64,000 nt of DNA, taken from the NCBI RefSeq assembly GCF_036884655.1, contig NC_088337.1:30409001-30473000 (forward strand), given 5' to 3'. Both the position numbers and the translations under genes were made by a program. Positions 60,895 to 64,000 of this stretch are shown in pieces. Numbering within the stretch: the first letter of the stretch is position 1; every line of letters begins with the position of its first letter. The notes under the pieces are model-generated. The model worked only from the letters and a program-made list of their open reading frames with translations, was not told the origin of the DNA and ran no database searches. The DNA comes from Musa acuminata AAA Group. Taxonomy: Eukaryota > Streptophyta > Magnoliopsida > Zingiberales > Musaceae.

Positions 60895-61195
60895 TTATTC
60901 TTGAGGGTGGTTTTTATATATGTTTTCGTGTGTTTCCATACGATGTCTCCATACGTATGTGTTTAAAGGTCTCATCCTTATAGTTGTTTCTGAGGGTGAC
61001 TTTTATACTCATTATCATGCATTGACGTACGTATGTGTTAATGATCGTCAGTGTTTCCGTAAGTAAATGTTTAAAGTCCCGACTCCCTGCACTATTTCGG
61101 GGGGGTGATTTCTATACCTATTATCGTTTGTTGATAAACGTATGTGATAATGATTGTCAGTGTCTCCTTACGTAAATATTTAAAAACTCAATTCC
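60895..61195. repeat. Degenerate tandem repeat, about three copies, period about 109 bp
   Basis: Shared order of motifs: GAGGGTG..TTTTATA, then ACGTATGTGTT, then GTCAGTGT.TCC, then GTAAATGTTTAAA. Copies start near 60895, 60980 and 61089 and are strongly diverged. Confidence 0.6.
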
Positions 61196-62300
61196 TAAGG
61201 ATAGTTTCTGTACATGTTGTTATGTGTAGAGGTACGGATAGTAGATGACTGTTTTATTCAGAACCAGGATGTCAAAGTGGCTTGGTGCATAATGTTAGTT
61301 TTGGAACGACGTGCCAGATGGCATGACACCATGGGCCGGATGACAGAATATGTCATACCAGATTTGTTTGTGGCAACGTGAACCAAACATCGTGTACGTA
61401 GCAGCACGGAATGCCCGGTAGGTTTCTCTCATCCATGTCATGCAATGGATCGGATCTGAGGACGAGGAGAGCACTGTCTTCGTTCAGATGCAATCACTGG
61501 GCAAAAATTTGATGTGCCTCGCTGTATCTGCCGCCTGACCCTAATAAGACAGACTCCGATACCCTGTAATGTGTGCTTGCCACATCCTGAAACAGTGAAG
61601 ACCCCGAGGTAGGCGAGTCTAATCCTTTGCGGGGAACACAAAAGCAAAGGGAAGCATGCCGGGGAAAAGGAAAAGGTGGTGGTGCTCATGTCGCTGTAAT
61701 CATTGATTAGTGGAGAATTCTTCCCTTTGCTTGTTCAATCAGCATTCAGTGTTACTGTCGGGTGCTCGATCGCTTTAGCTCACACTGCTGCAGCGCACGT
61801 AGCATCTACGACATCTCATTTCACAGTGATGGTTCTTCTATTCCTAGCTAGTTTCAGTTACTGCTCCCAGTCCCGAGTTTAAAGGTTCTCAGCTGTAGCT
61901 ACGACCAACTCTCGCCATGATTGGCGGGGCAAATAAATGCTTGATTACAGGCGAGTTTGGTGGAAGCTAAGTGATCTCGGAGCACTTTTCAGTGACGCGC
62001 GCACAGAAGGATTAGAATAATGCAAGCTCACATGGTTTGGTGGCGAGCATGAAGAACGGATTGACGCCCAGAACTGGCGACTTAATTCCTCTCCCCTTTC
62101 TCCTCCTCTCTTCATCCGATTTCTTCGTTGGATGCCTTTGGATTTTGTTTATCCGTCTCGGATGGACTTCGTTTAAAGAATCTGAAGGCCGCTGCCGAGT
62201 CTCTTTCTCTTGTTCTGCGCACCACATGGTACGGACCCCTTTTCGTTGCCATGCTACCTCAACCGAGCTGCCAACAACTTCACGCCATGCTTTTGATCCT

Positions 62301-62328
62301 TCTCTCTCTATCTCTCTCTCTCTCTCTT
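62301..62328. repeat. CT-rich microsatellite
   Basis: Interrupted CT repeat (TCTCTCTCTATCTCTCTCTC and on). Confidence 0.85.
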
Positions 62329-63569
62329 CCCATGTATGCTAGGATTGATTCCCTTGTTCGAGTTCTTTATCAGCCGACGGTTGTGTTCACTCTCTCACAA
62401 GCATCCACCTGTTTCGTTGTGGCTTGACATGCACATGGATCCATTTGCTCCGAAGAACACGGTTCATGTGGCTAACATCGGCATGCTCCTCCAGTGGGCT
62501 GTCTCAGCTTTAGATCTTCTCAATGCTGATTCCATCCGCATCTCTTATACTCTGATGAACTAGAACTGGCTAAAGCTTAACTTGCATCAGAAACTAGAAA
62601 CCCATGTGATGAGCTTGACTTCATCTCCACGCGTAGCCTGTGCAATTGATCCAAAGGCACCTTGTGTGTCAGAGAAGATAAAGAATATGACATCTTGAGT
62701 AGTGATGTGCTTGGAAGAAAGAGCCGGTTCAGATTGTATCAATTCCTTCCATTAGGTTGTCTGACCCAGTTTGAGGCAGACAGCCACAAAATGACACTCC
62801 ACTACCGGATCAAGATTACTTCTCCTTCACAGGCAAAGGATTTGGAGCAGAGTTAGGCATCGAAGGCAGCTGCTGATTCCTTCTTGGCATCATGCAGTGA
62901 ATCAACCAAAAGCTTTGGTACCTCATGCTGTTTTATATGCCTGGTGACTGCAAGAGAGGCCTGCAAGTTGATACAGATGGAAAGGTATCTTCTAAGGCAT
63001 CCAGGAGACTCTTGGCTCTGGAATGTGTTTGTCGAAAAGCTGCAAGTTGATAAAGGTGGCTGAGAGTGTCCTCCTTGGCTCACTGGGCTGTCATGTGCTT
63101 GGTCCAAGATCAATGTGGGAGGGATCTTGTCCCATATGATCTCTCTGTTTGTGTCAGTCTTTGATTTGCCACTTGAGAGGCTGTTGATATAGGAGTAATG
63201 AGATTAGAGTTACATCATACACACTCTCTTTCCCTTCTGCTTCCTCTGTCCTATTGTAGGCCAAGAAGAAGTGTAATGGCTTGTGTTAATGGAAGAAACA
63301 GCAGGTTTATAAGAAATGACAACGACCTATTACCAGCTTAATTACTTGATATATTGCATGCATGTTCATCATCGAACTTGGGCTCTTAAGAGAAGATGTT
63401 ACGACCTAATATATATTGGTTTTTTTCTTAAATATTGGTAATGAAACACTTTGCCCAATTATCCTAAAACGTTTTTTTTTAAAATTTTTTTCTTTTCGGA
63501 TGATGCCCCTTTTTCAATCGATATATTTTTTTCTCTAATGTCCTAATTGCCCATTAGTGGAGGTGACCA

Positions 63570-63800
63570 AGGTAGAGCAAAAGCAATATAGTCGAAGTGA
63601 TGAGGCTTTATGGTGAGCGGAGCGAAAGCAATGAGACCTCGTGATAGGACAGAGGAGGCTATATGAGGACGGAAGCAATAAGATCTTCTGAGGCAAAAGT
63701 GATAGGGCCTCATAGTAGGGTGGAAGTGATAGAGTCTCACGGAGGAGAAGGAGATCATCATAATAGGATGGAAGCGATGGGACCTTATGGTGGCAATTAA
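63570..63800. repeat. Degenerate minisatellite, unit about 26-34 bp
   Basis: At least five diverged copies of a unit like GGAAGCGATGGGACCTTATG: AAGCAATGAGACCTCGTGA, AAGCAATAAGATCTTCTGA, AAGTGATAGGGCCTCATAG, AAGTGATAGAGTCTCACGG, AAGCGATGGGACCTTATGG. Confidence 0.75.
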
Positions 63801-64000
63801 ACGACGACAAGAAACACTTAGGGTATTAAAGAAAAATGAGAGCACATGAGGAAAGGATTAAAATGAGAATCCGAGAAATACCCAAAAAAAGAGAACAATT
63901 TTTAGAAAATCGCCCGAACAATTTCACTTGATCTAATTTGCTCTACTAATTAATTTATCTTTCTCATTTACATCGATCGTCTACGTTTCTATTGGGTTTG

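Larger units (their letters stand above)
60020..64000. other. Intergenic, no supported gene
   Basis: 60.0-60.25 kb is the pectate lyase upstream region. 60.5-61.2 kb looks like old repetitive DNA with a degenerate tandem array. 61.2-63.4 kb has short open frames on both strands without recognisable domains, and a CT-rich run at 62301-62328. 63.4-64 kb has a second degenerate array. No LTR ends, transposase or RNA gene identified. Confidence 0.5.

Noticed and set aside
62037..62856. Several overlapping open frames on the plus strand
   Set aside because: They overlap a CT microsatellite and have no domain or consistent splice signals; not enough to call a gene.

Overview
This is nuclear DNA of a flowering plant. 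Genes have many short exons with GT-AG introns, intergenic DNA is AT-rich, and the protein families are plant families (GIL1/DUF641, vacuolar invertase, pectate lyase, fibrillin, NT-C2 coiled-coil). First exons are very GC-rich and later exons are AT-rich (clear in the HOP gene), which is typical of commelinid monocots. A banana or ginger relative would fit, but the species cannot be fixed from this window. I see no bacterial, viral or organellar block.

Layout, left to right. (1) 1-346, minus: 5' part of a plastid fibrillin/PAP-like gene cut by the window edge. (2) 1661-2589, minus: exon-like pieces of uncertain status. (3) 2637-3643, minus: small Cys-rich protein with a 5'-UTR intron and TATA box. 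(4) 4700-9125, minus: a seven-exon gene for a 166-residue multi-pass membrane protein that I do not recognise. Its first intron holds a solo LTR and a near-perfect 50-bp palindrome. (5) 9.2-10.7 kb: a non-autonomous element with long terminal inverted repeats. (6) 11622-16496, minus: HOP/STI1 co-chaperone, 576 aa, with a heat-shock element just upstream of its TATA box. (7) 19233-20648, minus: GIL1-like DUF641 protein. (8) 21501-24705, minus: vacuolar acid invertase, 645 aa, with the classic 9-nt mini-exon and a GC-AG intron. (9) 24.7-30.3 kb: AT-rich intergenic DNA with microsatellites. (10) 30394-33696, plus: beta-ureidopropionase (PYD3), 416 aa. (11) 35243-53790, minus: NT-C2 coiled-coil protein, 1507 aa. 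Its sixth intron is 8.3 kb because a 6.5-kb Ty3/gypsy LTR retrotransposon sits in it in antisense. (12) 56321-60014, minus: secreted pectate lyase, 426 aa. (13) 60-64 kb: no supported gene, two degenerate tandem arrays.

All spliced models were built by hand from GT-AG (once GC-AG) junctions. Every complete model sums to a whole number of codons and ends in a stop. The genes do not form one pathway: they are housekeeping and cell-wall/carbohydrate genes (chaperone delivery, sucrose cleavage, pyrimidine catabolism, pectin cleavage, probable cytoskeletal or membrane-contact scaffold). All supported genes except PYD3 are on the minus strand.

I found no clearly new multi-gene system. The most interesting items are the unrecognised membrane protein, the antisense LTR family in introns of two genes, the substitution-only decay of the retrotransposon, the perfect-arm palindrome, and the heat-shock element of HOP.
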